Made by a program: the position numbers and the translations under genes
Assembly (NCBI RefSeq): GCF_003075455.1
Contig: NZ_QDAE01000020.1
Coordinates: 1-56,036 of the forward strand
DNA from: Arthrobacter sp. Bz4
Lineage (GTDB): Bacteria; Actinomycetota; Actinomycetes; Actinomycetales; Micrococcaceae
Direction: 5' to 3'
DNA length: 56,036 nt
Part shown: in pieces, positions 33,548-42,018 of the stretch
Position numbering within the stretch: position 1 is the first letter of the stretch
How the letters are laid out: the number at the start of each line of letters is the position of its first letter
The notes under the pieces: model-generated
The model's database searches: none
The model's input: only the letters and a program-made list of their open reading frames with translations
What the model was told of the DNA's origin: nothing

Positions 33548-34378
33548 CTACGCGCCGCCGGCACCCAGCAGCAGGACAGCCTGCACTGGGGCGTGATCGG
33601 ACGGCCACGCACCACCGTACCGGGTGACGTTGATTCCTGCCCGCAGGACGGTGAAGTCTGGGGTGGAAAGGATCCAGTCGATCCGCTTGGCGCCGCGCTG
33701 CGGCTTACGATAATGGGGGAAGGTGCCCCATTGTTCGGTGAGTTGACGGTGCGCGGCGGTCCAGGTGTCACGCAGCACCCCCGACCCGGTCAGGATCGTG
33801 TAGGGCCCGGACGGCGCATCAATGTTGAAGTCCCCCATCACGATGCCCGGGAGTTGGGAGTCCCGCACCAGGTGTCGCAGTGTGTCCGCCGAATAGAGGC
33901 GGGAGCGGCGGGACAGATGGTCCAGGTGGGTGTTGATCACCACGAAGTCCTTCCCCGTGCCCAGATCCTTGAACCTGGCACGGACCGCGATCCGGGGGAT
34001 CCGGTTTCCCCACGACGTCGAACCGGCAACGGTTGGTTTGCTTGAGAGCGCAAACTGCTCCCAGTCGAGCAGCGTCAGCCGGCGCCGGTCGTAAAAGAGC
34101 GGGCACTGCTCACCATTGCCATCGTCGTTGCGCCCCCGACCGATGCCGGCGTAGTCGGGTCCGAGCCCGGCCCGCACCGCGTCCAGCTGGGTTGGGAGTG
34201 CCTCCTGGACGCCCAACAGGCTGGGCTGCTCATCGCGTAGGAGCCGGGTCACCAAAGGCGCGCGAACCGCCCAGGAATCCCGGTTGGTAGGCAAAAGGTG
34301 TGGCATTGACCGTCGGATGTTGAAGGTCATCACGTGCTGCTCAGGGGCTGCTACCGGGCCGATGAGCGGTACGGTCAC
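33548..34378 (-). CDS. Endonuclease/exonuclease/phosphatase family protein
   Basis: The 276-residue protein belongs to the EEP superfamily. Diagnostic parts are T-F-N-I-R near residue 17, Q-E-A near 59, N-T-H-L-D-H with its catalytic His, G-D-F-N-I-D, and the terminal S-D-H-A-P-V. It may hydrolyse nucleic acid or phosphoester bonds in sugars or lipids. GTG 34378 has AGGGG 8 bp upstream and follows the bkd E2 stop by 16 bp, suggesting read-through from the bkd operon. An open N-terminal extension to 34477 overlaps E2 and is not used. The real substrate is unknown. Confidence 0.82.
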   Translation of the reverse strand: MTVPLIGPVAAPEQHVMTFNIRRSMPHLLPTNRDSWAVRAPLVTRLLRDEQPSLLGVQEALPTQLDAVRAGLGPDYAGIGRGRNDDGNGEQCPLFYDRRRLTLLDWEQFALSSKPTVAGSTSWGNRIPRIAVRARFKDLGTGKDFVVINTHLDHLSRRSRLYSADTLRHLVRDSQLPGIVMGDFNIDAPSGPYTILTGSGVLRDTWTAAHRQLTEQWGTFPHYRKPQRGAKRIDWILSTPDFTVLRAGINVTRYGGAWPSDHAPVQAVLLLGAGGA

Positions 34379-34394
34379 CGCTGGGCCCCTCGCT

Positions 34395-35855
34395 TCAAAG
34401 GTCTGCAAGCACGGTGCCCGGATTCTCGATCGCGTCCGCCACATACCGCAGGAACCCGCCGGCAACACCGCCATCACACACCCGGTGATCGAAGGTCAGA
34501 GTGAGTTCGGTAATTTTCCGCACAGCCAGAGCACCGCCCACCACCCACGGCCGGTCAATGATTCGGCCAATACCCAAAATCGCAGCTTCGGGGTGATTGA
34601 TGATGGCTGCGCTACCGTCGACTCCAAACACGCCGTAGTTGTTCAGGGTGAACGTCCCCGAGGTCAGCTCGGCGGGCGTGGCTTTGCCGTCCCGCACGAC
34701 GGCGGTAAGTCGGCGGATCTCCGCATCCAGCCCGCGGGCGCTCAGCGTGTCTGCGCGTCGAACGCAGGGCACCATCAGACCCCGATCGGTTTGAGCCGCG
34801 ATCCCCAGATTCACCCCGTCGAAGCTGAGAATTTCCTGGCGACCCTCATCGTCGGTGACGATTCGGGTGTTCAGGTCCGGATACTTTGCCAGCCCGGCCG
34901 TCACGAACCGGGCCACGAAAGCCAGTAACCCGGGGGTCTGGTCGGGATTTGTTGCCTTGAGTGAGGCCCTGAGGTCCATCAGGGCGGTAGCGTCCACATC
35001 GACCCAGACCGTTGCCTCGGGGATCTCCCGGCGGCTACGGGCCATGGTGTCCGCCACAGTCTTCCGCACCCCCTTCAGCGGAGTGCGGGCGGCAATCTCC
35101 AGCCCCGACTTGCGATCAGTATCCGCACCCACCGGATCAGGGGCGACGCTTTCGCTGCTGTTGTCGGTGGGCGAACCCGTGATTGTCGCGGAGCCGGTGG
35201 CACGGCTGATGGCCTGCTGCACATCCTTTCGGAGCACCAACCCGCCAGTGCCCGAACCGGTGAGATCGGCAGGGGCCAGGCCCGCATCACGGGCCAGTTT
35301 TCGGACCAGCGGTGAGATGAAGAGCGGCGCAGCACCAGTCGGCGCGGTTTCCGAGGGTGCAGCGGTCTGCTGCTTTGGCCGCCGCCGGCGCCCGGAGGTG
35401 AGTCCGCCGGGGGTGCCATAGCCGATCAGGACGTTGCCCGATCCTTCATCGGCAGCGGGAGCCTCAACCGGCTCCGAGGATTCGGGCGGGGTGATTCCGG
35501 CTCGTTCTTCTTCGCGGTAGGTTTCCTCGGCGTCCGTCGGTGGCGCCTCGCCCGTCGGCTCGGCCCCGCTGGGGGCGCCTGCAGGGCGCACCGAGATGAG
35601 TGGCTTGCCGACGTCGATGGTTTCACCGGCACGACCGTGAAGTTTCTCGACCACACCAGCAAAGGGTGACGGCACCTCAACCACGGATTTGGCGGTTTCC
35701 ACCTCGGCGATGGTCTGATCCACCACCACGACGTCACCCTCGGCAACCAGCCAGTTCACCAGCTCCGCTTCGGTAAGTCCTTCGCCCAGATCGGGGAGGT
35801 TGAAGACCTGAAGGGCAGTGCCCGGCGCGGGTGCGCTGGTGGTCATAGCACTCAT
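34395..35855 (-). CDS. bkdC: Branched-chain 2-oxoacid dehydrogenase E2 (lipoyl acyltransferase)
   Basis: The 486-residue E2 has an N-terminal lipoyl domain with Lys56 in EVETAKSVVEV, a Pro/Ala/Glu linker, a peripheral E1/E3-binding domain (ISPLVRKLARDAGL near 190), and a C-terminal catalytic domain ending with the HRVCDGG motif containing the acyltransfer His and Asp. One lipoyl domain is normal for branched-chain complexes. The start ATG 35855 overlaps the E1beta stop. The gene is last of the E1alpha-E1beta-E2 operon; the E3 subunit is not in the window. Confidence 0.93.
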   Translation of the reverse strand: MSAMTTSAPAPGTALQVFNLPDLGEGLTEAELVNWLVAEGDVVVVDQTIAEVETAKSVVEVPSPFAGVVEKLHGRAGETIDVGKPLISVRPAGAPSGAEPTGEAPPTDAEETYREEERAGITPPESSEPVEAPAADEGSGNVLIGYGTPGGLTSGRRRRPKQQTAAPSETAPTGAAPLFISPLVRKLARDAGLAPADLTGSGTGGLVLRKDVQQAISRATGSATITGSPTDNSSESVAPDPVGADTDRKSGLEIAARTPLKGVRKTVADTMARSRREIPEATVWVDVDATALMDLRASLKATNPDQTPGLLAFVARFVTAGLAKYPDLNTRIVTDDEGRQEILSFDGVNLGIAAQTDRGLMVPCVRRADTLSARGLDAEIRRLTAVVRDGKATPAELTSGTFTLNNYGVFGVDGSAAIINHPEAAILGIGRIIDRPWVVGGALAVRKITELTLTFDHRVCDGGVAGGFLRYVADAIENPGTVLADL

Positions 35856-36925
35856 GCCTGATCCTCCCACTGCAGTTCGTCAACGGTGTCCAGAATTCGG
35901 TCAACACTTGGTAGAAAGAAGTGTTCCAGCTTCGGCGATGGGTACGGGACATCAAACCCCGTGACACGCCGGACCGGGGCCGCCAGCGAGTGGAAACAGC
36001 GTTCCTGGATGCGCGCAACAATCTCTGCCGCGACCGAGGCGAACCCGGGCGCCTCAGCAATCACCACGGCCCGGCCGGTCTTGCGGACACTGGCGCACAC
36101 GGTCTCGTCGTCGAACGGGACGATGGAGCGCACGTCAATAACCTCCAGCGAACGCCCCTCCTCCGCCGCGGCCGCCGCTGCGGCCATCGCCGTGGGTACC
36201 GAGGGGCCGTAGGCGACCAGGGTGGCGTCGGTACCCGCCCGCGCAACGACTGCCCGGCCGATGGACGGCGCGCTGGAGGAGGACTCGAAGTTTTCCCGGA
36301 GTTCCTCAAGATCCAGCACTTCCTTGGACCAGTACAGTTTTTTCGGTTCCAGGAAGACGACCGGGTCCGGGTAGCGGATGGCTTCACGCAGCATGGTGTA
36401 GGCGTCCCGGACTGTTGCCGGGGCCAGGACCGTCAACCCAGGCGTGTGGGCATAGTAGGACTCCGACGAGTCGCAGTGGTGTTCAACTCCGCCAATGCCG
36501 CCTGCGTAGGGGATGCGGATCACGATCGGTAGCTTGACCTTGCCTTTGGTGCGGTTCGGCATTTTTGCGACGTGGCTGACTACCTGTTCAAAGGCAGGGT
36601 AGGCGAACGCGTCGAATTGCATTTCGACCACCGGGCGCATCCCGTTCATCGCCATGCCGACGGCCATCCCCATGATTCCGGCCTCGGCCAGGGGGGTGTC
36701 AAAGCACCGGTCCGTGCCGAACCGGGCGGTGAGCCCGTCGGTGATCCTGAAGACCCCACCCAGCGCCCCAACGTCCTCACCAAACATCACCACCGATGAG
36801 TCGGCAGCCATGGCATCGGCGAGCGCAGCGTTGAGGGCCCTGGCGAAGGTGACCGGCTGGGCGGTGGATCGTTCCGCCTGCACAGTGGTGGCGTCGTCCC
36901 GCAGGCGTTCAGTGGTGTCGGTCAT
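35852..36925 (-). CDS. bkdB: Branched-chain 2-oxoacid dehydrogenase E1 beta
   Basis: The 357-residue E1 beta subunit starts with a divergent 20-residue N-terminus. It carries the conserved V-F-G-E-D-V-G-A-L-G-G-V-F block near residue 46, the E-M-Q-F-D-A-F-A-Y-P segment near 100, the E-H-x-x-D-S-S-E region near 149 that recalls the E2/thiamine site, and the S-I-V-P-F-D loop near 263. It forms the alpha2beta2 E1 heterotetramer with the frameshifted E1alpha product. Its stop overlaps E2 (ATGA); it starts 4 bp inside the E1alpha stop. Confidence 0.93.
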   Translation of the reverse strand: MTDTTERLRDDATTVQAERSTAQPVTFARALNAALADAMAADSSVVMFGEDVGALGGVFRITDGLTARFGTDRCFDTPLAEAGIMGMAVGMAMNGMRPVVEMQFDAFAYPAFEQVVSHVAKMPNRTKGKVKLPIVIRIPYAGGIGGVEHHCDSSESYYAHTPGLTVLAPATVRDAYTMLREAIRYPDPVVFLEPKKLYWSKEVLDLEELRENFESSSSAPSIGRAVVARAGTDATLVAYGPSVPTAMAAAAAAAEEGRSLEVIDVRSIVPFDDETVCASVRKTGRAVVIAEAPGFASVAAEIVARIQERCFHSLAAPVRRVTGFDVPYPSPKLEHFFLPSVDRILDTVDELQWEDQA

Positions 36926-38162
36926 GGTGTCACTTCCTCGGCGGAATGTTCCCGGCTAAGTTCCCCGCGCAACAGTTCGGCTTGTTCGCGCAGCTGGCTC
37001 GTCTTCTCCGTGAAGACATAGTTGAACAGATCGTCAGGGTCGACCACCGGATCCGTATTGAGTCCGTCCCTGAGGGTGGCCGCCATCACCTCGGCGTCCG
37101 CCGCAATGCGGGTCTCGCCGTCGTCGTCGAGCAGGTTCAACCCACGCAGGTAGGTGCGCATCCGGCTCAGCGGATCCTTGGGGATCCACTTCTGAACATC
37201 GTCCGGGGATCGGTAGCGGGAGGGGTCATCGGCATTGGTGTGGGCCTGCATCCGGTAGGTGTGGGCTTCGACCAGGGAGGGGCCGCCGCCGTCGCGCGCA
37301 CGGTCAACCGCCGCGCCGAGGACTGAGAGCAGGGCGGCGAGGTCGTTGCCATCCACTCGCTCGCCCGGCATCCCGTACCCGATCGCCTTATGCGCCAACG
37401 ACGGCGCGACGGTTTGCGACTTCAGGGGCACCGAAATGGCGTACTCATTGTTCTGGATGAGGAAGACCACCGGGACGTGGAAGACCGCCGCGAAGTTCAG
37501 GCTTCGTGGAAGTCGCCTTCGCTGGTGGCGCCGTCGCCGCACAGGGCAAGCACCACGGTGTCCTCGCCCTTCAATTTGGCCGCATGAGCGACCCCGACCG
37601 CATGGAGTAGCTGGGTCGCGAGGGGCGTGGCCTGCGTGGCGACCTTGTGCTCCAGCGGGTCGTACCCGGAGTGCCAGTCACCGCGCAGCAGCGTGAGAAC
37701 TTCGAGCGGGTCCACACCACGGGTGATCACCGCGACCGTGTCCCGGTAGGTGGGGAACAGCCAGTCCTGGCGATCGATGACGACGGCGGCCGCCACCTGG
37801 CATGCCTCCTGGCCGTGGGATGAAGGGTAGACAGCCATCCGGCCCTGTCGTACCAGGGCATTGGCCTGATCGTTGATGCGACGGCCGATGACCAGTTTCT
37901 GGTACGCGCCCAGCAGACGACTGCTGTCCGGAAACGGGTAGGAATCGTTCGGGACCTTGACGCCGTTCGGGTCCACCAATTGGACAGGAACCGCCGAGGG
38001 AAGCATTTCGGCGTCCTGTCGGTCCGAGGTGTCTACTGTGCCGTGTGCGAGTTTATTGCCGCTCGAGATGGTCATCTCCGCCTCCGTCATACCGCCCACT
38101 GGGGCGGCGGTTAGCTTGATCCCGCGAACCCGGATGTCGCCGAGCACTGGATGCTGTGTCAT
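36922..38162 (-). pseudogene. bkdA: Branched-chain 2-oxoacid dehydrogenase E1 alpha, frameshifted
   Basis: The ThDP-binding subunit is present in two frames. The upstream part (from 38162) contains S-S-H-G-Q-E-A, D-W-L-F-P-T-Y-R-D and the thiamine segment GDGATSEGDFHEA. The downstream part continues directly with the LNFAAVFHVPVVFLIQNNEYAIS block. The break is at 37500-37501; adding one C on the coding strand (G on the plus strand) fuses the halves into a normal 413-residue protein. The stop overlaps the E1beta start. The first methionine could also lie at a later ATG. Loss of this gene would disable the complex, so I suspect a sequence error. Confidence 0.9.
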
Positions 38163-38224
38163 CCAATTATGGACTTCGGTTCCTATTCGTATCCACCAAA
38201 CGGTAAAGTTCCAGACTGATGCTC

Positions 38225-38239
38225 ATTTAGTCCCTAAAT
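38225..38239. promoter_or_regulatory. Palindrome in the lrp/bkd divergent region
   Basis: ATTTAG-TCC-CTAAAT is a perfect 15-bp palindrome in an A/T-rich patch midway between the E1alpha and lrp starts. Lrp/AsnC proteins bind such A/T-flanked palindromes, so it is the likely target of the adjacent regulator for control of both directions. Confidence 0.5.
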
Positions 38240-38291
38240 TAGTGGACGGATTGTAAATGTGAGCTGCGTTACGTGGAAAGGTGTAGACAAA

Positions 38292-38735
38292 ATGGTGGAT
38301 CAGCCGTTGGACGAGGTGGACCGGAGAATTCTTGCCGAGCTCACCAGGGATGGCCGCCAGTCGGTCACCGTAGTGGCGGAAAGGGTGCACATCTCCCGCG
38401 CACACGCCTACTCCCGCATTGCCCGACTCACGGATTCGGGAGTGCTAACCAAGTTCACTGCGCTAATTGACCCGATCAAGGCAGGACTGCGGTCATCCGC
38501 CTACGTGACCCTCAAGGTCCAACAGCATGCCTGGCGTGAATTGCGTGAACAGTTGCGGCTGGTCCCTGAGATTCACCACATCGCTCTGGTAGGCGGGGAC
38601 TTCGACGTCATTCTGTTGGTGCGGGCTGAAGACAATGTGGGGCTGCGCCGGGTCATTTTCGATCAACTGCAGTCCATGCCAGGCGTGATGGACACCCAGA
38701 CGTTCCTGGTGTTCGAGGACATTGACACTCGCTGA
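38292..38735 (+). CDS. bkdR: Lrp/AsnC-family transcriptional regulator
   Basis: The 147-residue regulator has an N-terminal winged-helix domain (about 4-50, D-E-V-D-R-R-I-L-A-E-L ... SVTVVAERVHISRAHAYSRIARL) and a C-terminal RAM ligand domain with G-G-D-F-D-V-I-L near residue 104. ATG 38292 has GGAAAGG about 9 bp upstream; an earlier in-frame ATG (38259) gives an odd N-terminus. It is divergent from the bkd operon. Lrp/AsnC regulators next to bkd genes typically respond to branched-chain amino acids, giving the likely role. The symbol is by context only. Confidence 0.9.
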   Translation: MVDQPLDEVDRRILAELTRDGRQSVTVVAERVHISRAHAYSRIARLTDSGVLTKFTALIDPIKAGLRSSAYVTLKVQQHAWRELREQLRLVPEIHHIALVGGDFDVILLVRAEDNVGLRRVIFDQLQSMPGVMDTQTFLVFEDIDTR

Positions 38736-38775
38736 CCCGGGCAGGCGCGCAACCCGGGGTGCCTCGGGGGCGCTG

Positions 38776-38878
38776 GGTGGTGTGGCCAAGGGGCGGTCTC
38801 TGACTGGTGGTGACATCCCGTTCTGAATGTCATCCTCCCCCATGAGACGCTGCGAAACCGCTCCTTGGCCACACCACC
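38776..38878. terminator. Large nested palindrome between convergent lrp and enoyl-CoA isomerase genes
   Basis: The outer arms (38776-38797 and 38857-38878) pair over 22 bp with a single G-T wobble. Inside, TGACAT (38811-38816) and ATGTCA (38827-38832) form another hairpin. In this convergent region, it could end transcription from both sides. Its length, nearly perfect pairing and internal structure would also fit a miniature mobile element or a structured RNA. Confidence 0.7.
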
Positions 38879-38939
38879 AGTAAAAGTCATTGCCTCAGGA
38901 AAATACTTTGAATTCGCCATTGTTTCTAAATGTTTCCCG

Positions 38940-38956
38940 AAAAGTTATAAACTTTT
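38940..38956. terminator. A/T-rich hairpin in the convergent region
   Basis: AAAAGTT-ATA-AACTTTT is a perfect 7-bp inverted repeat inside an unusually A/T-rich stretch (about 38880-38965), roughly 50 bp beyond the isomerase stop codon. It may assist termination in either direction. Confidence 0.35.
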
Positions 38957-39007
38957 TGCATCCAAACACACTCGCCGGGGCCGGACCGTTCTCCGTGCGG
39001 GCGGCGG

Positions 39008-39793
39008 TCAGCCTTTGAACACGGGTTTACGCTTCTCCTGAAAGGCAGTGAACCCTTCCGCGTAGTCGTCGCTGCGGCACAACTCGCCCTGTGCAACGTT
39101 TTCCGCACTGATTGACTCCCAGAGCCCCAGTCGCCGGTCGCGGATGCCAGCTACCAGTTCCTTCGAGGCGCGGAAAGCCCCCGTTGCACCGGAGGCGACC
39201 CGCTGGGCGGTTTCGCGGGTGCGCGGCAGCAGATCTTCGGCGGGCATGACCCGGCTGAACAGGCCGGCGGCGACGGCGTCAGCCCCACTCATGAGCTCGG
39301 CCGTATAAATCAGGTCCAGGGTGCGGTGGGCGCCAAGTCGTTCGGTGAACAACCAATGCCCGCCCGAGTCGAGGGTCGCTCCAAGATTGGCAAACGGTGA
39401 CCCGAGTTTGGCGTTTTCGGCGACGTAGACCACATCGGTGGCGACCAGCAGCCCGAGCCCGACGCCGAGGCAGGCACCATGGGCGGCCGCAAACGTCGGG
39501 GCGGGGAAGCCTGCCATCTTCTGGAGCAGGGGTGTCACCAGCCCCTCCAGGTAAGCGACGGCGTCGTCGGTCTCAGGATGGACATTTGAAATATCGCGTC
39601 CAGCGCAAAACGCCCGGCCCTCGCCGCGCAGCAGCAGTGCCCGCACCGTTCCGTCGGCCGCGGCTGCGGTCGCTTCGTCGTAGGCCCGGGACAAGCCACC
39701 GAGTGCGTCTTCATCGAGCGAGTTGAGTTTGGCTGGAGCGTTGAGCACAATTTCCGCGACGTTGTTCTCAATGGTCAGATCAATCATGGTCAA
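39008..39793 (-). CDS. Enoyl-CoA hydratase/isomerase, PaaG-like
   Basis: The 261-residue crotonase-fold protein has the CoA-binding G-R-A-F-C-A-G-R-D segment near residue 63, the oxyanion-hole A-H-G-A-C-L-G-V-G near 104-112, and a G-A-T-L-D-S-G-G-H-W block near 138-147. An Asp in that place without the Glu of true hydratases is typical of PaaG, the isomerase that converts the ring-epoxide CoA to the oxepin-CoA in phenylacetate breakdown. The paa oxygenase genes are 3 kb upstream on the same strand, separated by the sigma/sortase genes, so the link is contextual. General enoyl-CoA isomerase is the fallback. Confidence 0.8.
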   Translation of the reverse strand: MTMIDLTIENNVAEIVLNAPAKLNSLDEDALGGLSRAYDEATAAAADGTVRALLLRGEGRAFCAGRDISNVHPETDDAVAYLEGLVTPLLQKMAGFPAPTFAAAHGACLGVGLGLLVATDVVYVAENAKLGSPFANLGATLDSGGHWLFTERLGAHRTLDLIYTAELMSGADAVAAGLFSRVMPAEDLLPRTRETAQRVASGATGAFRASKELVAGIRDRRLGLWESISAENVAQGELCRSDDYAEGFTAFQEKRKPVFKG

Positions 39794-39829
39794 TGCCTTC
39801 CGGTCTGGTGCCTCCAGCCTAGCGGTGAC

Positions 39830-40582
39830 CTACCCGACTTCGGCTTCCAGCGTGCCACGCAGGACGCTCACTCCTGAGTGCAGCGGGTCACCGTCGAGGG
39901 GCTCATCAGAGACGTCGACGATCGGGAAGGCCACAAGGTCCACGTTGTCGGGGATCACCAGTGAACTGGTGCCTCCCCCGATCACACCGAGACTATACAT
40001 TTGCTGCAGGTCTGGTGCGATCAGCCAAACTTCCTGATATCCGTCGGCCTGATCCTCGGTCACGGTGATCTGCAGGGTGCGCACGCCGTCGTCCGACGTA
40101 AACACACTGGCGCTGCCCCCGGCGGTGAAGCCAGCCAGCGGGTCCAGCTGGCTTTGCGCAACCAGATCCGGGGCGGCTTCCGCTCGCACCTGCTGAACCG
40201 CCCACACAGCTCCAGCACCGGTCAAGACTCCGGCGGTGACGGCGGCGATCAGGAATTTCGGGGTGAAGGTCCGCTTTTCCGCCCGCAGCTGTGACAACTC
40301 GGAGACCGGAGTGGCGTCCTGAACCGGGGAGGGCGACGTCAGAGGGTCAGTACTGAGTGCAGGCTGCAGGCCCAGTTCCTGATGAATAGCAGCCCACACC
40401 TGCGAATCCGGCGACTCCAGCGGCGCCGCGGTGATATCGCCACGAGCGGCAAGCACCACGCCGTTCAGCTCCCGCACCTCACTGGCACACGCGTCGCACC
40501 CATCGAGGTGAACCTGCGAGTCTGTATCCAGTGGTTCGTCCAGGGCAGCCATGCTGAGGGTTCCCGGGTCAAGGTGTTGCAT
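39830..40582 (-). CDS. Anti-sigma factor, RskA/ZAS type
   Basis: The 250-residue membrane protein has an N-terminal zinc anti-sigma domain with the H-L-D-G-C-D-A-C ligands near residues 26-33, one transmembrane segment near 97-120, and an extracytoplasmic RskA-like C-terminal domain containing V-T-E-D-Q-A-D-G-Y-Q-E-V-W-L-I. It should bind and inhibit the adjacent ECF sigma factor and release it after regulated proteolysis. Its start overlaps the sigma gene by 14 bp, fixing their 1:1 translation. Confidence 0.9.
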   Translation of the reverse strand: MQHLDPGTLSMAALDEPLDTDSQVHLDGCDACASEVRELNGVVLAARGDITAAPLESPDSQVWAAIHQELGLQPALSTDPLTSPSPVQDATPVSELSQLRAEKRTFTPKFLIAAVTAGVLTGAGAVWAVQQVRAEAAPDLVAQSQLDPLAGFTAGGSASVFTSDDGVRTLQITVTEDQADGYQEVWLIAPDLQQMYSLGVIGGGTSSLVIPDNVDLVAFPIVDVSDEPLDGDPLHSGVSVLRGTLEAEVG

Positions 40583-41138
40583 TCCAGGTCTCCAATCGGC
40601 TGCGTAGTTGGGTGAGGCTTCGGCGAATATGGCTCTTGACAGTGCCGAGGGGCAAATCGAGCCGGGAAGAAATTTGTTGGTGCGTTAAGTCTTCGTAGAA
40701 GGCGAGCCGAAGGATTGATTGCTGCGGTTCGCCTAAAAGTTCGAGTTCTGAATTGAGCACCACCCGGTTGGCGACGCTCTCTATCTCGTCGGCGCCCCTT
40801 TCCTGCTCCCTCGGACCGCCGACGGTGTGGACCCGCTGCACCAGGCTGTCAATCTTTTGCCGGGCAGCCTGGGCATCGGACACCAGGTTCCGGCTAATAC
40901 CAAGCAGCCACGCAGGGAGGCTCCCCGCGTCGGGGCTATACCCTGAACGAAAGCGCCAGGCCCTGACAAATACTTCCTGGGTGACATCGGCGGCTGCTGA
41001 CCGGTCTCCCAGTGAACGAAGCGCCACCGTGAAAATCAGTGGCGCAAAACTTCGGTAGGCAAGGGCGAGGGCGTGCTCATCGCCCGCTGAGAATTCGACG
41101 TCGCGCTGTGGTGTCCACTCATGGCCTGGAGGTGTCAA
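40569..41138 (-). CDS. ECF sigma factor, SigK-like
   Basis: The 189-residue sigma-70 family protein has region 2 (about 25-90, with A-A-D-V-T-Q-E-V-F-V-R-A-W) and region 4 (about 125-185, with L-T-H-Q-Q-I-S-S-R-L-D-L-P-L-G-T-V-K-S-H-I-R-R). It directs RNA polymerase to a small regulon. The start is TTG 41138 with AGGAG 8 bp upstream. The neighbouring sortase and DUF4397 protein genes make surface proteins a likely target, though no promoter for it could be recognised. Confidence 0.9.
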   Translation of the reverse strand: MTPPGHEWTPQRDVEFSAGDEHALALAYRSFAPLIFTVALRSLGDRSAAADVTQEVFVRAWRFRSGYSPDAGSLPAWLLGISRNLVSDAQAARQKIDSLVQRVHTVGGPREQERGADEIESVANRVVLNSELELLGEPQQSILRLAFYEDLTHQQISSRLDLPLGTVKSHIRRSLTQLRSRLETWNATP

Positions 41139-41219
41139 CTACTCTCCTTACGCCGCGGCCGCGTCTCTTATGCCCCCCGCTGGGCATCCTCTCCGCTGGG
41201 TCGCTGCATTCTGACCCGT

Positions 41220-41915
41220 TCAGAGCGGGGAGGCCGTCAGCACAACATTATCCTCATAATCATCCTTGTCTACTAGCCAGTCTCCTCCGCAGGTAATGAT
41301 CACCAGCTGATGTTCCCCATCACGCTGGAAAATTTCCGAGGTGTTCAGGGTTGCCTTCGGCTCGTGTCTGACGCCGGTCACTTCATATTGCACCGGCTCC
41401 GCGTTCTCGCGACCGACGGTGATCAGGGTGCCTACCGGCACGTTCTTCAGCTGGGTAAAGGGCATCACTTCCGTCCCAATGTCGATGTGGGCCGCGAGAA
41501 CGGCGTTGCCCGCTGCTGACCCCGGCGCCGGGCCATAGCGATACCAGCCCGCCTCATAGAAGCTCTCCGGTATTTCCATTTCGTTGTCCTCCTCAATCCC
41601 GACGTCGATGACGCCGACCTGGATGTCGGTGCCTGCGATATCCAGTGAAACGGGCGACGGCGTCGCCTCCGCCAGAGCGCCGGTGGCCGGGCGGATGGCA
41701 ACCCCCGAGGTGACGACGTCGCTCGCCGGGAGGTCGACGTCGTCGGGCGGTGCCTGCACGGTCGCCGATCCCGAGGTGGGGGCGGTGGCCGGGGTGGTGG
41801 CTGACTGCGCGTCAGGAGTAGGTGACTGGGCAGCTGGCGTGGCGCACCCGCCAGCGAACAGCCCAAAAGATGCGGTCAGGAGGACGGCTACGGAACGACA
41901 GGATTTGCGGGGCAA
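41220..41915 (-). CDS. Class F sortase lacking the catalytic arginine
   Basis: The 231-residue protein has a lipoprotein-like signal (AGGC, Cys24), a Ser/Thr/Pro/Ala linker and a class F sortase domain. Catalytic His143 (AAHID) and Cys209 (IITCGGDW) are present. No arginine follows the cysteine at all, though sortases place their catalytic Arg downstream of it; the equivalent YxDNVVL strand has Glu. It may be inactive or use another residue. It follows the DUF4397 gene on the same strand, a natural partner. Class F sortases usually anchor LPXTG proteins in actinobacteria. Confidence 0.85.
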   Translation of the reverse strand: MPRKSCRSVAVLLTASFGLFAGGCATPAAQSPTPDAQSATTPATAPTSGSATVQAPPDDVDLPASDVVTSGVAIRPATGALAEATPSPVSLDIAGTDIQVGVIDVGIEEDNEMEIPESFYEAGWYRYGPAPGSAAGNAVLAAHIDIGTEVMPFTQLKNVPVGTLITVGRENAEPVQYEVTGVRHEPKATLNTSEIFQRDGEHQLVIITCGGDWLVDKDDYEDNVVLTASPL

Positions 41916-41971
41916 CGGCTTGAGCTTTCAACGGGTCCGGTCAAACGGACTGCTTAGAGGGTGACAGACAG

Positions 41972-42012
41972 GTGGGCAGGGTAAGGAACGAGAGGGGCCC
42001 CACCCTGCCCAC
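41972..42012 (-). terminator. Stem-loop after the DUF4397 gene
   Basis: GTGGGCAGGGT (41972-41982) and ACCCTGCCCAC (42002-42012) form a perfect 11-bp stem between the DUF4397 stop and the sortase start. No T-run follows. It may attenuate transcription into the sortase gene, so that more surface protein than sortase is made. Confidence 0.6.
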
Positions 42013-42018
42013 ACTGGC

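Noticed and set aside
32843..34045. 400-codon plus-strand frame opposite the MBL and EEP genes
   Set aside because: It covers two genes with complete active-site motifs on the other strand; its own translation resembles no family.
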